In this document: in pieces, positions 62,211-64,000 of the stretch
Position numbering within the stretch: the stretch's first letter is position 1
Layout: each line of letters opens with the position of its first letter
NCBI GenBank assembly: GCA_024305405.1
Contig: JAKNDB010000064.1
Span: forward strand, 1,550,001-1,614,000
Length of the DNA stretch: 64,000 nt
Source: Dirofilaria immitis
Lineage: Eukaryota; Nematoda; Chromadorea; Rhabditida; Onchocercidae
Direction: 5' to 3'
Made by a program: the position numbers and the translations under genes
The notes under the pieces: generated by a model
What the model was told of the DNA's origin: nothing
Databases searched by the model: none
What the model saw: the letters and a program-made list of their open reading frames with translations, nothing else

Positions 62211-62884
62211 AAGTGGATATATTCAAAAAAAAAAGCAAAATTAATGAAACACGAAAATCTAATCTTCACAGTTATAAGAATGTCGTCATCATCATTATCA
62301 TTATCATCATCATCATCACCATCATCATCATCATAGGCAGGTGCAAATGAAGGGAAAAATTTGCAAACGCGTTGTTAGGGAAACTGCATTCTGTATAACC
62401 TATCAGCTGCTTGATTACAAATTAAATATATAATCGGCAATATCACATTTGTAGCCAAGTTATAAATAATTTTTCATTAGCCAAAACAATTTTTAAATTT
62501 GGTTACTGTAAGCATTGTTATTTCACATGTATATTCATAATTCTCTTGTCATATATGATAAAAATTTTTGTTAGTTGTTTAGTTGGATTGTAAATTTTTT
62601 TTTAGTATAAAAGATTATAGATTATAAAATTATGTACAGTATGTAAATTTAATATAACATGCATTTTACAATTGTACGGTAAATAAAATGAATAAAACAG
62701 TTTTTTTTTTTGATAAAATTCGCTTAACAGATGAACTTAAATTAATGTTTGATAAATTTGAGAATATTTATTTTAAAATTATTTTAATTCAATTCGAAGA
62801 TATTTCAAAAATTACTCGTCAAATTTATTGAAACTATCAATTTATTTATTTGTTAAATTTAACTAAACAATTTAATAAAAATAA

Positions 62885-63150
62885 AAAAATCAACTTAGAA
62901 ATATAGGCAATGATAATTTTTACGAAATTAACAATATCCTTATCTAAGAATGAAATTATCAATTATTTAAAAATATAAAAAGAAATCAACTTAGCAATAT
63001 AGTCAATGATAATCTTCACAGAATTAACAATATCCTTACCTGAGAATGAATTATCAGTTATATATAAAAATCAATCTAGAAATATAGACAATGATAATTT
63101 TCACAGAATTAACAATATCCTTATCTAAGAATGAAATTATCAATTATTCA
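62885..63150. repeat. Tandem triplication, unit about 90 bp
   Basis: Three copies begin near 62888, 62987 and 63070. Shared blocks are AATCAACTTAG or AATCAATCTAG, ATAATTTTCACAGAATTAAC, AATATCCTTATCTAAGAATG and ATTATCAATTAT. Confidence 0.85.
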
Positions 63151-63531
63151 AAAAAAAAAAAAATGTTACAATGAAATTAGTGTACGAATAATGATATGAA
63201 TCAAAGAAAAAACTTCATTACCATACTTAAAACATGAAATGGATTATTTTCTAAAAAAAAAAAAAAGAAAAGAAAAAGGGGTATAATCAAAAAAAAAAAT
63301 TGAAAATTTAGGACAAAATTGAAAAGCATATAGGCAAATTGATTATATCTCTCTTTATCCTATTACATGTCAATAGATGATGAAAAAAAAAAATTTATGT
63401 TATAGTAGTAGATAGAATTGGGAAAAATGGGATAAATGAAATAGGAAAAAAAATGATTGAAAATATCTGACAAACTTTGATTCGTTACAGATATGGTAGT
63501 ATGATGGATAGATGAAACACTTCTGTACATG

Positions 63532-63534
<3 letters not shown>

Positions 63535-63566
<32 letters not shown>

Positions 63567-63567
63567 A
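63535..63567. repeat. TA/TG microsatellite
   Basis: Alternating AT followed by about thirteen GT units. Confidence 0.9.
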
Positions 63568-64000
63568 TGTCAAACAATGCAATAATAGATTTCATATATA
63601 ATTTTTGATAGAATTTTTAAAAATTTTCAGGAAGAAAAATTTTAAAAAGAATTTGAGGAAAAAAAAACGAAAAAGAAGAAGAAGAGGAAGGTGAGAGAAA
63701 TTTGGCTCCTTGAAGTCCAAGCTAAAAATTTCATTTTAACTGAGAAGGAAAATTAAATTTTATTAACAAGGACGATATGATTGGTAGGAGGTGATGTGAA
63801 GGAAGAAGAAAAATGAAGAAGTAGGAAGAAAAATAAGTTGAAGAATATTAGTGGCGCCATCAAGATGATACGCATATGGCCTTTCAGCCTCAAAATCAAA
63901 AGATCGAATATTTGAAATGAGATACAGGAAATGGTTAAAATGAACGAACTCGTATCATCGTCTCTGATCGTACTATATATGAGAGAAGAAATTACATTTT

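Larger units (their letters stand above)
59707..64000. promoter_or_regulatory. egl-5 upstream region
   Basis: 4.3 kb 5' of the known egl-5 exon on the minus strand. A missing first exon may lie here; a minus-strand stretch near 60060-60180 is less AT-rich and has a short open frame with an Ala/Thr/Ser-rich reading, but no ATG and donor fit cleanly. The rest is dominated by microsatellites and tandem repeats listed separately. No other gene was recognised. Confidence 0.45.

Noticed and set aside
1..64000. CRISPR arrays, bacterial operons, rRNA or tRNA genes, complete transposons
   Set aside because: None seen; the window is eukaryotic nuclear DNA with spliced genes, and the repeats are simple or local duplications.

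Overview
The window looks like nuclear DNA of a parasitic nematode, most likely a spirurine/filarial species. It is very AT-rich, has many short exons with nematode-style acceptors (TTTCAG, TTTTAG), and its Hox proteins are closest to nematode CEH-13 and EGL-5. Species cannot be fixed from the sequence alone. Everything below comes from reading both strands by eye and from remembered family motifs; no search was run.

Layout. (1) 518-4946, plus: the labial/Hox1 gene ceh-13 in three exons. (2) 4947-19670: about 14.7 kb with no recognisable gene, rich in simple and duplicated AT repeats, presumably Hox cis-regulatory DNA. (3) 19671-23904, minus: a complete five-exon T-box factor of TBX1 type (C. 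elegans mls-1-like). (4) 26723-31799, minus: a 17-exon PWP2/UTP1 WD40 gene of the small-subunit processome. (5) 32273-34159, minus: a complete five-exon SLC35B1/hut-1 ER transporter, whose 3' end lies 474 bp before the PWP2 start. (6) 35678-53539, plus: a very large gene of about 26 exons (roughly 1,580 residues) that I cannot name. It encodes an acidic N-terminus, a proline/aspartate/glycine decapeptide repeat array, proline-rich segments, an RS domain and basic coiled-coil segments, which suggests a splicing-related nuclear protein. (7) 56084-59706, minus: two Hox homeobox terminal exons, an Antp/Hox6-8 type (ant-1-like) and the Abd-B type egl-5, behind a single upstream N-terminal exon. (8) 59707-64000: repeats and presumed egl-5 upstream DNA.

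Two points deserve most attention. First, the single N-terminal exon 59336-59706 ends in a phase that fits both the egl-5 homeobox exon and the Antp-type homeobox exon, and I see no separate N-terminal exon for the latter; this suggests one transcription unit making two Hox proteins through alternative terminal exons. Second, ceh-13, PWP2 and the RS gene carry at least fifteen apparent one-base losses, most of them in A/T runs, each of which restores a family-consistent or splice-consistent frame if one base is added. Assembly homopolymer undercalls are the simplest explanation, so gene models and protein translations from this window need care.

In genomic terms this is a Hox region (Hox1, Hox6-8 and Hox9-13 types within 60 kb) interrupted by four unrelated genes and lacking any visible lin-39 between them.
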